A stretch of DNA of 64,000 nt from contig CAJINV010000003.1 of NCBI GenBank assembly GCA_905178155.1, positions 3,379,600 through 3,443,599 on the forward strand, in the 5' to 3' direction. The translations under genes were made by a program, and so were the position numbers. Origin of the DNA: Amoebophrya sp. A120 (lineage: Eukaryota; Sar; Dinophyceae; Syndiniales; Amoebophryaceae). The notes below the pieces were generated by a model that worked only from the letters and a program-made list of their open reading frames with translations, was not told the DNA's origin and did not search any database. Positions 1 through 12,600 of this stretch are shown here, in pieces (position 1 is the stretch's first letter; every line of letters begins with the position of its first letter).

Positions 1-1584
1 CATACTCCTCTACTGTGTCGAAGTCGATGACTTTCAGCACGCCGCGCTTCTGAGTGTCCATCAGCACTACGTTTTCCAACTTGATATCTTTGTGTACCAA
101 AGACAAGGATTCGTAGTCCGATAACGCCCGCATACACTCGTACGCCACCTGACATTGTGATCATGTGTATGTTGACGTGTACTTATTTTGCAGCTGCCGA
201 TGCTGGGGTAAAAGCAGAAGGTAGAGCTAATATTACCGTGGCCAGAGTTGTATAGTCGTAGAGACAGCAGTTGTTTCATGTCAAAAATGTCAAAAAGTGA
301 GTACCTTTTTGACAAACAGCAACTTGATCCCTTCATCTTGCATTTTGACGTGGTGGATGAACTCGAAAAGATCCAATCCGTTGACAAGCTCCATTACCAC
401 GTAGTAAGCCGTCGCATCCTCGAACAGGTCGTAGAGGCCTATGGATATTAAATTTTGATTTTGCATTTATCATCTTCCTTGCTTGTGGCGAAAAGGATGC
501 ATGTGCAAGAGCGAGGACAACGACTTCGCTTCAGAAAGACTCTTTATTGAGACCGAACATGCAAACAAAAGCACAAGGGCATGATGTTGTAGCCGCTTCA
601 TCTATCAGATGAATGTGAAGCCGCGGAGCGCTTAGAGATTCAATACTCAAATAGAAGAGACTTTTCAATACCTGCTATGTGTTCTCCAAAGTGGTCTTGC
701 CAATTCAACAGGTTCTCCATGGACTGCTTCCACGTCGTTATGTCATTGCTATCCTTGAAGCTGACCAATTTCTCCCTTATTTTCACGACGATTTTAACGC
801 CGTCCTTGAGCCGGGTCCCGAAGTGAACTGCCTGTCCACGATGCGTTGACGGCATTACCTGAGAGTGACAGTAGTTGATGCTGTTGGGGAACCGAAACGG
901 CCCAATAAACAAAACTGATGAAGGTGATCATAAATTAAATTCAGCTGGAAAGAACCGCATCAAAGAAAAGCTAAAAATGCTGAAGATGTACGACAAACAA
1001 GACAACGAATTTGCACCAGATATGTAAGGTAGTTGTACTTCTAGTACCTCATCCAGTATTCGGTATTCCTTCGATACGTCTCTGAGCCAGCGACATTTTT
1101 TGTTCCCGCTATTGGCCGTGGAACTGGTGGACGCCAGGGACCCGTCTGATTTCTCTTTTTTCAGCTTTTGGCTGCTCATGTTGAAGTCTTCCGCAAACCC
1201 CAGGTCGTCGATGGTCAATTCGATCGGTGAACTGAACTTTATTTCCAGGTCGACGTCCGGACTAGCAGCGTTGTCTTTATTTTCCTTCGTAAAAACAGCG
1301 CAATCTGGAGGCCCTGCAACGAGTTCTGGTGAAGAACTCGACGCCGGGAAAAGATTCAAAGGCCCCCGTTTGAGACCACCGCTGCACTTCTTATTCGCAG
1401 CTGGTGCGAGGGCGGCGCCTGAAGAAGTTGAACTCGAGGTTGAAACTGCTGTGGTCGCGGTGGTGGTCGAGCCCGAGGAAGATTCACGAACGAGCTCCTT
1501 GAGCGACGAAAAAACGTACAAAAACAAGCTAGTGCTGCTGCTACTGCTCGCCGTCGAGAACGAAAACCTGCTTTTGCTGCTCAT
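1..1584 (-). CDS. CDPK/CaMK-like protein kinase, partial at the 3' end
   Basis: Serine/threonine kinase read from four minus-strand exons: 1039-1584, 672-858, 305-438 and 1-148 (continuing out of the window). All three introns are GT-AG and in phase. The N-terminal ~180 residues are Ser/Thr-rich and low complexity; the kinase domain begins near the end of exon 1. Exon 2 carries the ATP-lysine region (VKIVVKI), exon 3 the hinge (YYVVMELVNG), exon 4 the catalytic loop HKDIKLENV and the metal motif, which reads DFD instead of DFG. The glycine-rich loop is poorly conserved. The family phosphorylates cytosolic substrates, often under calcium control; EF hands, if any, lie beyond the window. The start is the ATG at 1582-1584; upstream coding exons cannot be excluded. 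The kinase call is secure; the CDPK subgroup is inferred. Confidence 0.8.
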
Positions 1585-3047
1585 TCACCGCCTGGCCACG
1601 CACGATTGTTCCGGGGACTGCTCTCGCTTCAATAGTACTGCAGGTAGTTTCTACAACCACACTTTCGTTGATGTTCTTCAGGCTCCACGGTTTTTCACAA
1701 GCAACATGCAACATACACGCGGTCGATAATGTGTCTGATATCAAACGAGCTGCTTAGAACGGTTCGGAAAAGTATCAGTATCTTCAAGGAGTGCGACTTC
1801 CTTGATCAAAATAAAGCAAGTTGCAGTAACTACCTCTTCTACTGCGACTGCCTCTGTATTATTTTACCTCAGTAATAATTTTTATTTTTAAGTTGGTTTT
1901 GGTCCGTACTTTTCTTCGATGCTATTTGAAATTGAAATCATTACACATTGAACATAAAGAAACAATCGGATTAGTGGTTTTGTCGACACTCGCTTTACTC
2001 TTTACAAGGCTATAGCTTCACTTCACAGACGAAATGACGAAAAATGTGAATACGACCGATTGTGAAGATACAGGAAACAACTACAGAAGACAAAAAATAC
2101 GGGGTCACTATGCAATTTTAGTTTATCTATATCTTCGAAGAACTTACTACATGCACACACACTGTTTTTCCGTTAATATTCAACGACCTGAAAGAGAATA
2201 GAGGGGTGCCGCGTGAAACCAGATCAAAGCATGTGTGAGAAAAACACTCAGGCTGCACACAAAAAAGAGACCGACAGAGAAGAAGATGGGATGAAAAAAA
2301 AAGTCCGAAAATGACAGCAAGCACGAAAAAACGAATTCAATTTAGATTTCGGATCCTTTCACTTTGACACAAAAAAGTGAGAAAAGGCTGCGCTCGCAAC
2401 TATATTAACGACGCAAAGATTGTCTTGCGTCTCGGTATTGAAAAAAAGGAAAAAAACGCGATCACGTTTTTTGTTTCAAGTGTGCCGGGATCAAATGAAC
2501 ACAAATGACGCCCGTGACAGACGCGGTTGGCGCGGAGATATCTGCTTCGTATCCATGTCCGATAGCTTCGATTTGCTTTATCTCTCCTCGGAGTCTGATT
2601 CACATTCAGTTATGATTTTCCTGTCCATGTTTCGGAATAAAGTGTTTGATTTTACTTGCTGCTTGTGGCCATGCAGTGACATCAAGAGTAGCACGACGCG
2701 GTGTTTGCATTTTTCCAGCGCGATTTTGAGCGTGCACGGACATAATTTCAGTTGCGTCGTGTATTCATCTATCAAGTGTAAAAATGTCTGGGTCTGGAAG
2801 AATGCGCGATTTGTCATGCTTCTCTGGCATGACTCTTAAACCTTAACCTGTCATGCAGGTTACCCAAGAGCCCCAATTTCCTGTCATGCAAAAACGCAGT
2901 TTGTCATGCAGAATAGGCAACACCTAGAAGCTCAGAAACTTGTCATGCTGAGCCAGCACTTATGGCTTCCTCACGATACGCCACCCAGCATCACAAGTTT
3001 CCAGACCCAGACATTTTTACATTTGATATCATCAAGTTTCGGCCTGC
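1585..3047. other. Intergenic region and 3' flank, with one introner-like element
   Basis: This holds the upstream region of the kinase and the 3' flank of the RIIa/SAM gene. The only structured feature seen is the element at 2770-3028. Minus-strand reading 2578-2769 is open and would add about 65 residues to the neighbouring gene if the element were removed, but an in-frame stop at 3048-3050 lies before it, so it is more likely untranslated. Confidence 0.5.
2770..3028. mobile_element. Introner-like element E1, family A (3' flank of RIIa/SAM gene)
   Basis: 259 bp with near-perfect terminal inverted repeats of about 30 bp (consensus start TATCAAATGCAAAAATGTC, then a GGGTCTGG block) and an exact 5-bp duplication TCATC at 2765-2769 and 3029-3033. 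The interior repeats GTCATGC/GCATGAC several times. It closely matches E13, in the same orientation. Unlike the other copies it seems to lie downstream of a stop codon. Confidence 0.85.
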
Positions 3048-5873
3048 TCATGTGCCCGACGCAGTAGAGGTGGTGCCGCCGCCGCCGCCGGTGGTTGTGT
3101 AGGACGCGGTCGAGGTATGGAAGAGCACAACTCCCCCTCCTCCTCATTTGTACAGCATGACGGGCAACACAAGCATGAGCAAGAATGCCGGTTTTGCATG
3201 ACAAATTTACACTGGATTATAGTGCTACCTGGGCTACCAGAACTTGTCATGCAAACAGTGTCAAGAGGCAAAGGGTGGATTGGGTATTTTGCATGACAAA
3301 TGAGGGGGAGAAGGAGTTGTGTACTTTCATACGAGGTGGAGGGCAAGCGGGTCGCGCCAATGGAGATTCCCGGGATGTTGAAGCCGGCAGTATCAAAGTG
3401 AAAAAAGCCCCCACCCCATATCGGAAACGAAAGATGCGCGAATTTGTGATGCTGTATTTGAGGCGTGAGGCGGCAATGATCACACTTAGGGGAGGTGGAA
3501 CAGTCAGCAGCCCGAACTCATCGGTTTTGCCAGGTCCACAACCCCCTGGGGGTGAAATACGGGGGTGGCTCCGCGTGGCGGCGATCTAGGATCGCTACCT
3601 GGAAGAAGGAATGGGAGCCTCTTTTCAGAAGTACTCCACAAACCTAAGCCAACCACTGCCCCCGCAGTCACAAACTCACACCCGACATCGAGAACCGATG
3701 CGAGGGAGACCCCGGTAACCCTTCCCTGCGACCGAATACCGAGAGGGATAAGTGGACCCCTCAGTTTAGACGGAAGCAGAGGCATAGTCCCGGAGGGCAC
3801 AAAGTGTACGAATGCTCCCCCTAGTGAAAGCCGGGTCGTTTCAGCACTATGAAACAGGTGTACGATGCAGCACTAGTGTACGATGCTGTATTTGAGTACA
3901 CAAATCGACTTGTATTGCTAGAAGGCCAAGAGACGAAGTTGCGGCCTAAATTGCAGGCAATCTGTCATGCTGTTTCACACTTCCAGTTGCCTCCTGTCAT
4001 CCTGGGGCTGCAAGGCTTTCCCACGCTAGACAGCACTACTGTCCGCATCTTTTGCCTTCTAGCATCACAAAGCTGATTTGTGACCACAAATCTGCATGAC
4101 AGATTTCAGTTTTGATATGGGGAGGGGGCATTTTTCATTGTGATAGGCAGGGGCAGAGAGTTGCTGTGGTGCGGAGCTGGTGGATACGGCGGCTAAGGTA
4201 CCATTCGGCTGAAGCGCATACGTGGTTGTTGTCGACGTCGGGGTAGCTGTTGCTGGTGGCGCCATCGAGGACGCACCCCCCACGTGTGCTGCTGCACCGG
4301 TGGCGGGGGTGGTTGTAACTGTGGCTGCTCCTACTTGGTGCAAACCTTGCGGCGCTGATGCGGCAGAGGATGTGGTCGTTGGGAGGATACCACTCGGCGC
4401 AGTGGCGGCTATTACGCCCGGAGACACCACGACTGGGGGGTTACCAAGGGCCAGTGCCTGTTGCTGCTGGTGTTGGACTGTATGAGTTGCGAAGCTCTTA
4501 CGATTTTTAAAAATAAGAAGGGGACGATGCATCATGATCGATTTCCTGCAGCTACACCTATTGATTTATCATCAGGATCTAAATATCATCTGCTAGGAAG
4601 AATCTGAATCTCAACAATGCAGGATGGATTTTTTTTTCCACTTCTCCTCAAGAACAACGAAAAACGCACACTCGCGGTGATGACCTGCTACCTGCCAGCT
4701 GCATCGCTGCATATTGTTGCCGTAACGCCGCCTGCTGCATATCTGCGGGGCTCAGACTGTAACCGCCGGGGGACGCACCGTAGCCAAGGGGTGGTTGCCG
4801 CTGTCGAAACTCGCGGACTCGCTCTCCAATGTCACTAAAAACCTGCTGTAGACGCACCTGTTTTGTTTATAAAACATCGCTAGATCATGAGCGACAGCAA
4901 CGAGCTTTTTTTTCGGAATCAACCGACACTTCGTGTCTGTGAGAGAGAGGGTGCACCACCACTTCTAATGCAACAATTGAAAGAAAATCCGGTCCTTCCT
5001 CTGCCTCGTCTCATTCAAGTTCTCGTCTTCAAGACGAGTTGTATAGTACTTCTTTATGCATGGCAGTTTTGTAAATGTAAAACTCAGGACCTTGTGCCCG
5101 GGGAGCCACTTGACACTGTTGAAGGCCTCAATGTCTGCCAGCGTGTCTGTGGTAAGCGTTGCGAGGGTTTCCAGAGTATCGTAGCCGGCGTTTGTGAAGT
5201 GGGCCGAAATTTGCGTGGAGATTTTGTGGTGCTTGAAAAAGTGCACCACTTCCTGCCGCTCCTTTTCGAGCTCTGGATCGGCGTTCCAGATGCTTGCAAA
5301 CCCATGCAGATGCTTGCTGTAGTGCTTGCAGAGAAAGTCGACGATGAAGTGAATCGTGTTTTGGGGCTGTTTCTGTTCGATCTCCCGAGCGATGCGCTGA
5401 AAGAGAAGCTGCAGAGCGGAGTTGACGTTTTCCTTCATCTTCATCTTCTGGTACTCGTCGGAATTGGTGCGACCCCGCCGGGAGGCTGGCTCGATCTGGT
5501 GCTCGGCTTGTTCTACCGACGAAAAGTGCTGCACCGCAGGACCATTCCTGTGTGGTATAGGAAGTTTCAGAAAAGTTTCCTCCTGAAGGCGATCTGTAGT
5601 TGTACTTACGGGCATAGAACAAGATACATAGGTGGCAAAGATATCTGCGCGTGCGCACGGCACAAGGAGAGCGCACCATAGTCCTCGTACACGAGAAAAG
5701 GAAAAGTAAAAGACCACGACTCATTTCTTCGAAAGTGGGTCGCGGTCTCGGTCTCTACCTAGCAAAAAAATAAGCAGATGACGGAAGAGGCAATCAAGAG
5801 CTTACCCTGCACTGACAGAGGAAGGGCTGTTGGGCTGTGTCACGTTGGTCTCCGCCTGGTATTCTCCAGCCAT
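3048..5873 (-). CDS. RIIa (docking/dimerisation) plus SAM-like domain protein with Gln/Thr-rich tail
   Basis: Minus-strand exons: 5806-5873 (start ATG 5871-5873), about 5040-5612, about 4660-4857, 4146 to about 4475, 3332-3385 and 3048-3110 (stop TGA 3048-3050). Around 5300-5405 the protein shows an RIIa-type helix pair (REIEQKQPQN...FIVDFLCKHY), known from PKA regulatory subunits and axonemal proteins as a dimer/AKAP docking surface; about 5075-5250 looks like a SAM fold (NAGYDTLETLATLTTDTLADI). The rest is Gln-, Ala- and Thr-rich, ending in a TTTGGGGG stretch. The last two introns are introners E3 and E2: removing each with one duplication leaves exons of exactly 18 and 21 codons, including the stop. 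The first three splice joins are approximate. A flagellar or signalling scaffold role is inference. Confidence 0.65.
3116..3331. mobile_element. Introner-like element E2, family D
   Basis: 216 bp inside the RIIa/SAM coding sequence. Terminal repeats contain TATGRAAG followed by a CACAACTCC block and a C-rich run, mirrored at the other end. Exact 5-bp duplication CGAGG at 3111-3115 and 3332-3336. Interior carries CATGAC/GTCATGC copies. Excision with one duplication copy keeps frame. Confidence 0.85.
3391..4145. mobile_element. Introner-like element E3, family B, enlarged by a nested insertion
   Basis: 755 bp in the RIIa/SAM gene. The ends pair as TATCAMARTG then GCCCCCWCCCCATATC. Exact 5-bp duplication GGCAG at 3386-3390 and 4146-4150. 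The part from about 3900 to 4110 is homologous, in inverse orientation, to the interior of E11. Without the nested block at 3463-3896 it would be about 320 bp, the normal size. Confidence 0.85.
3463..3881. mobile_element. Insertion nested in E3, flanked by 15-bp direct repeats
   Basis: About 420 bp absent from the related elements E4 and E11. It is bordered by the identical 15-mer GATGCTGTATTTGAG at 3448-3462 and 3882-3896. It is GC-rich, contains a small potential hairpin (GGCGATCTAGGATCGCT near 3580) and has no convincing ORF. Long exact target duplications are typical of LINE-mobilised sequences such as SINEs or retrotransposed RNAs; no family was recognised and no RNA polymerase III box is convincing. 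Confidence 0.6.
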
Positions 5874-8800
5874 TTTCGTTCGCAAGGGATTATCGGTGCT
5901 TTCCGTCATGTTGTCCCCCTGGGACGAGTAAAAGAACTGCATTTCAATAGATTTTTGCCTCTCTTACCTTTTCAAACAGTGGTCGACGGCAAACGCAAAA
6001 ACAAAAGCATAAGCAAGTCGTAATGGTAACTGCTAGGCCCTCCTCCGGGAAGCAAAGGCGAGCAGAAACACGTCCACATGACGGGCACGGGAAGCTTAAA
6101 ACGGAAAACCAAAAGTCAAAAAAAGTGTGAAATGTTGATTTTTCGTTCGGGGAAATAAGCGAAAAAGAAATCTCACATCATACAGGAAAGTATGTAAACG
6201 TAAAGTCTAAAAGAGCTTTCAATATTGCAACTTTTGTATACACGATGTTGGTCGTAATCTATCAGGCCGAGAAACGAAAGAAGGACTAGAAGAGCAAGAG
6301 GTGGTGGACGAAGAAAACGTATATCAATCTTACAGAATTCTAGAAACAATACTAGCACTAGACATGAAGCCTTGACTGCGGAAGAGAAACGCGACCAACT
6401 TTTCTGGACCATTTATATTCTATCAATGGGTATTAAAGGGGCTCCTTACGTTGAGTACGATGGACGATAACCTTTAGGACCTGAGAAAAAGTTTGAACAT
6501 ACGCAAATGACACGACCAGAATAACAAGGTTAATCACTGAGTTGTTATTTTCACTCGTCTGCGTCAACAGTGAACCTCAGCATGTCAAGCAGCAAACGCG
6601 AGAACATCAATCGCAAGTGCAAGTAGGAGTAGCACACATCATCTCCCTCGATGCTGTTGGGTTGGAAAGATATATCAACGCTTCCATGACAATGATCAGG
6701 TTCGGAAGTCCCATGCAGTCTACGACTGATCATGTAGACTTCGCAAGAAAAAGCCGCTGTGCCCGAGTACCTCGGTAGGTTCGGCTGGTCTGTATCTTTG
6801 TCATCCGTATAATTTCGTCGCTGTGCTGTTCTTCTTTTTCGTCCAGAGACATCAGAAGAGAATCAGGAACTCAAAATTACAGAGGAGACCATGAAGCAGC
6901 GGCTGCAGAAGATACATACCGTTGGGGATGGCTCCTCCTAGTACTCCAGTCGTTCTCATCTAATAAGTAGAAATCAATTGTCGTGTAACAATTTGTTAAA
7001 TCCCTTGACGCACAATTTGTTCATCTTTAGACGGGAAACGCAAATTGTTCATCTTTAGAAGTTCTTCCGAAATTGCCGCTATGAAAACTTTACTTTGCAC
7101 TTTGAGAAAGAGATTGAGTTCTTAGTACATCCATGCTTCTATCATCATATCTATGAAGGTAATATCAATTTGATAAATATCCATCGGCGAATTGGCCCAC
7201 GCTGAATTAAAAGGGGGTGAAACAGACTAACTCTAACGTAATGCAATTGAAGAGCCTCAGCTTGAAACGCGAGCCCTGTAGTTTTTTTTTCGGAAGCTGC
7301 TGTTCTTGGTTAGAGTTGCCTCCATGCGTCGAAGTGATCTTTGTCGAGGGTTACTTCCACCGTCGTAGAGGAACGTATGGAGCCTCTTTTGTTTGGAGCG
7401 AGACGAGCGATAAAATAATGATATCACCGCGGAACAACTACTGAATAGCTGCTACGACAACTAAGCATATCAGTCGCAACAACTACGAGGGCTTCTAGTC
7501 TATTTAGCTGAGTAGGCCTGCTCTTCGTTTTCCAAGTGGTGCAAATATGTAGAGAGGGTGGTCACTATATGTACAACTTACACGACACCGACAGCAGACA
7601 CGAGCCATAGCTTCGATAAAATGTCGCCCCTGCTCCTCGTCAGTCGTGTGCGCAGTGCGATCGTAGCTGTGTTTTAGTACAGCCAGGTTTTTAGGAAAAT
7701 ATCAGAAACCCTAAGGGCTCAACATCAACCAAAAGCAGATCTGACGTGGCGGTTTGATGAGTTTGGTTGTGCCTTGCCCTCGCGCTTCTACAACGAAAGG
7801 TATTTTGCTGTTCTCATACACATGAAGAGAAACCAAGCAATGGTATTAGTTGGTTTGATGTTCGAGAAAAAAAATTCACCTTCCCGATAGATGTTCAGAA
7901 GCTGACATCGATTGGGTGCTAGTTGTAGCCATAAAAACAGCACAAGCTTGACGCTGACTTTTTTTTCTTGTCAGAGTTTCTCCGAGTTTCTTGCGGTTCT
8001 CTTCGTCTGATGTTGGTGTCTGAGCCTGTACTATCTGGCGCCCACATCTAACGACAGACTGTTTGTATAATTTTCTTTAGGCATGACGCATGTTTTGAAA
8101 AAAAACACTAGTCAGGCACAAAAAAAGCTGCTGCCGGTAAATTTTTAATACTTAGGTTTGCTTTAACATAACTTGTATACTTACTTCACCAGATCAAAAA
8201 GCAACTTCTTGACTTTTACACAAGAAGAAAATTTTTAAGCGGATTACAGTTAGGAGTATTGGTACACAATTCATGTGCACCTATCCTGTAATATCAGAAG
8301 CAAATCAAATTGATACAAAGTCAAAGCCATCGCTTTCGATCGTATATTTTTTTCGCGAGTATCCTACGTAGGACGTGAAACATTGATATTCATGCTGCCC
8401 TTGTTCTCATTTCTCGAGAAATCTAAAGGAGCGCCGATCAATTCGCAACAATGAATTTTCAGCAACAGGCCCTAAATTATTCGCGAGAGACGCGCGCTAT
8501 CTGAAGCGAATGCAGAGACAGAGCAAATACTCGAGTACTGAGTCGTCGTTCGTACAGATCTCAATAAAAACCATATCACAATCTGATGTTCAAGTACTTA
8601 ATTTGTTCGAGAGAGAGAGGAGGAGTGTGTTGAAACTGAAGTAGAAAAACAAAGAATCCTTGAATCGAAAAGCAAAAGAACCAATACGCGCAGTAGCAAG
8701 TATAATCAATAGAAGTATTTGATTGTAGCACAGACTACATTCTGAGCTCGTAAATCCTGTGACTAGATTTGTTGCTACTTATCAATCTTCATCTGTGTGT

Positions 8801-9267
8801 CTTGTTGTTTGCAACGCATCTAGTCATTTCAGAAATGACTGGAGCTATAGAGGAGCGTCGATCTGTACGACTGGACTGGCTAATATGAAGACACTATGAG
8901 GCCGAAGATGAAAATTAGTCAAAAATGGATACATCTCCCCTGTTTCTATGCGCATCGCGTCTCGGAGATCGTAAAGCCTCGCGAACCTCGCAACTAGTAC
9001 GCTAAAGTTGGTTCTCTTTGTATCCAACAATTTGACTTTTCCCGCTCGACACCATCACGCGGTGCTCCGTCCCCACAAAATGAATCAATTTAGAGTTTAT
9101 CATGATCTTAATCATACAAAGAGACACGACTGGCGTAATATCCAAAAATTTAAAAATCCCAATAGCTTCCTTTTCGTGTGGAAAAGCACTCCTGGAGGTT
9201 GCTTTTGTATGCTGGTATCTGGAAGGGCAACCGCCATCTGAGCGCGGTACCAGCAGAGAATAAAGTC
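5874..9267. other. AT-rich gene-poor stretch
   Basis: No strong gene was found. ORFs are short on both strands. A possible two-exon plus-strand gene at 6542-6941 is listed separately. Repeated ATTTGTTCATCTTTAGA-like words occur near 7010-7060. The rest shows no recognised structure. Confidence 0.4.
6542..6941 (+). CDS. Possible small plus-strand gene, Gln/Glu-rich helix
   Basis: Candidate exons: about 6542-6624 (ending after a Gln-rich stretch, with GTAGGA as donor) and 6849-6941 (after an AG acceptor, stop TAG 6939-6941). Joined in phase 0 they give a charged, helix-like tail (TSEENQELKITEETMKQRL). No family recognised. Support is only open frame, phase and composition; it may be chance. 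Confidence 0.2.
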
Positions 9268-9397
9268 ATGGCGGCTTGTTCAGTAGCTCATTTGTTGCGT
9301 TCCATTGATACTGTTATTTTTTCGACCAGAATGAAACCCGCCCGCGATCGCTGCAGAATGCAAAGAACCTGCAGCGAGCTGGTGGAGCACTTTACTG
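9268..9397 (+). CDS. Possible short plus-strand first exon
   Basis: ATG 9268-9270 opens 43 codons with a protein-like composition (MAACSVAHLLRSIDTVIF at the start), followed by a good donor GTGAGA at 9398. No convincing second exon was found before the convergent ankyrin gene. Low confidence. Confidence 0.2.
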
Positions 9398-9609
9398 GTG
9401 AGATAAACGAAAAGAGTTTAGATAGACGCTCTTTTGATTGAAATCGCGTACGTGTCACCGTAAGGTTGTAGTTTCTTTTCTGTAACAAGCGCAACCGTAA
9501 GAATTAACACTGCTCTATGTCGGCAGAGTATTTTTCCAATTCATCAGCAGTAAGAACTAACAAGTTTTTGTTTTTCCGACTCCGAGTTGCGCATTGCGAA
9601 TATAATTAT

Positions 9610-12600
9610 TCATGGACAACGCGTCGACCACGCGGCGTGTCGTGGTGCATTACCCAACACATCACCGCTACTGCAGGTCACGGTGCACGGATTGCCGAGT
9701 GATTGCTCCTGCAATTGCCCAGGAGCTCCTCTAGTGGCTTTATTCTGCTGGTCTTCCATTTTTCTGCTGCCAGAGTTCTTAGTATCGGCCCCCGCCGACC
9801 ACGCTTGCGTTTGCTCATAGTCTTGCAAAAATTCGACCAGACGCCGAGGGCCGTATTTGCGGGCATACTGCAGGGGCTGCATGCGGGGCAGGTTGGAATC
9901 TTGGTGCGGATGAAATGCGTGTAATGGATTCGCCTTGCGCTCCAACAGCAGCCTCAGCATCACGTAATTCTCCGCTTCCACAGCAATGCACCTGAGATGA
10001 AAAAGTCTAGTTTACAATCGATCAACATAAGTATCAACCTCAAGGATCATCATGATGCACTGTTTTAGCTGTGCTTTTTTCATCATTTGCTAGCTAGGCC
10101 ACTTATTCCTCGGGGAACTAGAACTCCGAGATGTTGCTTCACTGCACGACACAGGACGTCTGATATTGAGCGGGATAAATCGAGTCCAACAGGAGAAAAA
10201 TGAAATGCGAATGCCTACAGGCACAGGCGATAAACCAAAACCATTTTTGAAAATCATTAAACTGATTGAGTAAAAATTTATGCTGCTGCTTATGCTTTCT
10301 TACAGTGGGGTCCTTAGTAGGTGACGATCATGGAGCCCGGATGACTGCAGCTCGATATCGCAGCGCTTCACATCCAGCTCGTGCTCCGCGTAAATCTCCA
10401 TGTCACTGTCGGCAAAGGCACGGTCGTGCATATCCCTCCCCGCTGCTAGGTACATCAGTTTGCTCCACCCCGACGGGTCCATCTCCTTTTCGCCCGTCTC
10501 TAGGTATGTCCGGGTGACGAGCGCGGCCCGAGAGGAATGCTCCACGTGCGCATAGTCGCCCGGGAGCTCCCATATGTGCTCGCCTTCCTGTCGAGCGCAC
10601 GGAAGCCAGCCCATGCTCTGCAGCTTCCCTAGCAGATAAAATGCGCGGTCGTTTTCACACTCCTCATCGTTGCACGATGAATCTTCTTCACACGACGAAG
10701 GGACTGGAGTTGTAGAGGTGGTCGCGCTCGATTTTAATACAGCTGTAGTGGTCTGCTCGGTTTTTTCCTCAACGCTTTGGGTTTTTCCAGGTCCAGCAGC
10801 AGCAGGAGCTTGACCACTTCCTGTAGAAGTGTCGCAAGCAATACTAGTTTCTTTTTCTACCACCGAATAGCCCGCACCACTACACGACTGACGATGTTCA
10901 TCATGAGGGAAGTTTTCGTGGCCGAGAGGGTTCTTCTCGAAGAGGTTCTTTTCCTTTGCGGGTTTTTTCCTCGTGGTTAGCAATGCGTAATACGCTCGCC
11001 AGTTTGGCATCGCATGTAAACGCAGTCCCTGCACAAAGGCCTGCTCGCGTTCAAGAAACAACTGTGGCAAGCTCACGTCCTGCAGCTGAAGTTGAAGGTC
11101 GTCCTCACACTGAACAAGTTGTATCCCACAACCGCGCCCTTTTCTCACGACATCTTCCGCGTTTGATGTGTCCAAAGCTGACGGGCCTTCTGCGAGCGAC
11201 GGAGCCGCAGTTGCTTGGCGTAGTACAACTATGAATGTAGTCGCAGGCTCCGCCTGTTGTGTCGACGGGTGTTTATTTTCATCCACAACAAGGATCGCGT
11301 CCTCGCGTTCCCCTTCTCCGTCGCCAATAATTTCGCCTCTTCGTCGCGCAACATCATGCTTCGTCAAGGTGTTGGAGCGGACAAACTCCTCCTTTTGAAA
11401 GTCGAAAGTCTTCGTATTACAATGAAAAATGCCCCCACCCCCGAACTTGGGAGCATTTGTATTGCAAACCTTTCCAAATGAAACATTCGCCCTCTTGCAT
11501 CTATCAGCATCACAGGTTTCCAATCGTGAATGGCAAAGATTTGTATTGCAAAAGACCCGCGCAAGAGCGGCGCTTGTCATGCAAGCGATGCGATACACGA
11601 CTAGACTCTGCATCAGAAAGATTCATACTTGTTTCATGCATGACAAAACGTTTTCATTTGGAAACTTAGCATCACAAATTTTTGCAATTTCAGGGGTGGG
11701 GGGCACTTTTCCCTGTAATACTTCGAGAGATTTTTGGACTCGAAGAAGTCCCTGTCCTCCAGAGAGCGCGGAGACGGGAAGCAAGCGGATTTCATTCCTT
11801 CCAGGGGACTCATTTCCGCCGTAGTAGTTAAGACGCCGTGCTGTTGGCGAGCATTTTCATCATTTTCTATGAAGTTGAGCTGGAGCAGAGCCTTCGCTTC
11901 AACCTCGGGTTGATGTTCTTCGCATGATCGCCGCTTCTGGGCGGCAAGAGGCAGTGCAATGCCCTCGGATGTGAAGCTGCTCACAGGGCCGCCGGATGTG
12001 GTGGTTGAGCCGGGTGACCCAAGTTCTTCTAGTTGTACAGGCAGTTCTTGTAGTGCAAGAACTTGATCCTCAACATGTGGTACCAGTTGCGCAGCAGCTC
12101 CATCTGGTACCGAGTTACTAGGTGCGACAGCGGGGGACGAGGTCCTCGCGGTGTTGCAGTCGCAAGGAAAAGTTTTTTCTTGAAGAAGCGCGTCAACAGT
12201 AGTTTCTCCTGCGGTCGTCCCCGTCGCACAGCGGCCGCTCTTACCGTTGTACGACCCGTCTGGCGAAAATGCGAGGTGTAGTGGGTGACTCGGGAGTTGT
12301 TCGTCCTCTTCGTCGGATTCAGATGCTGGAGCTGCGGGCGGCGCTGTTTCCTCGGAGGAAGCTCCGCCGTATCTTCGAGGTAGCGTCGGGCTGTCAACGA
12401 CGCCGCTTCCCGCTTTGACACTCAACGTCGTGCCTTCATCCTCGGCCAGGCCGCTCTGAACGAGGTAAGCCTTTGTGCAACCCGTAGTTGAGGCCGTTTC
12501 CGGGCGAGAGGTGGACAACCGCGCAGGCGCAAGAAGATGGTGCTTGTCATGATTGATGTGTTCAAGATCAGGGCCCTGCTTTGCATCGCCTTCTCCATCA

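Noticed and set aside
2578-2769. C-terminal exon for the RIIa/SAM gene
   Set aside because: The upstream exon frame meets a stop at 3048-3050 after an authentic-looking Thr/Gly-rich tail; the continuation is in a different frame.
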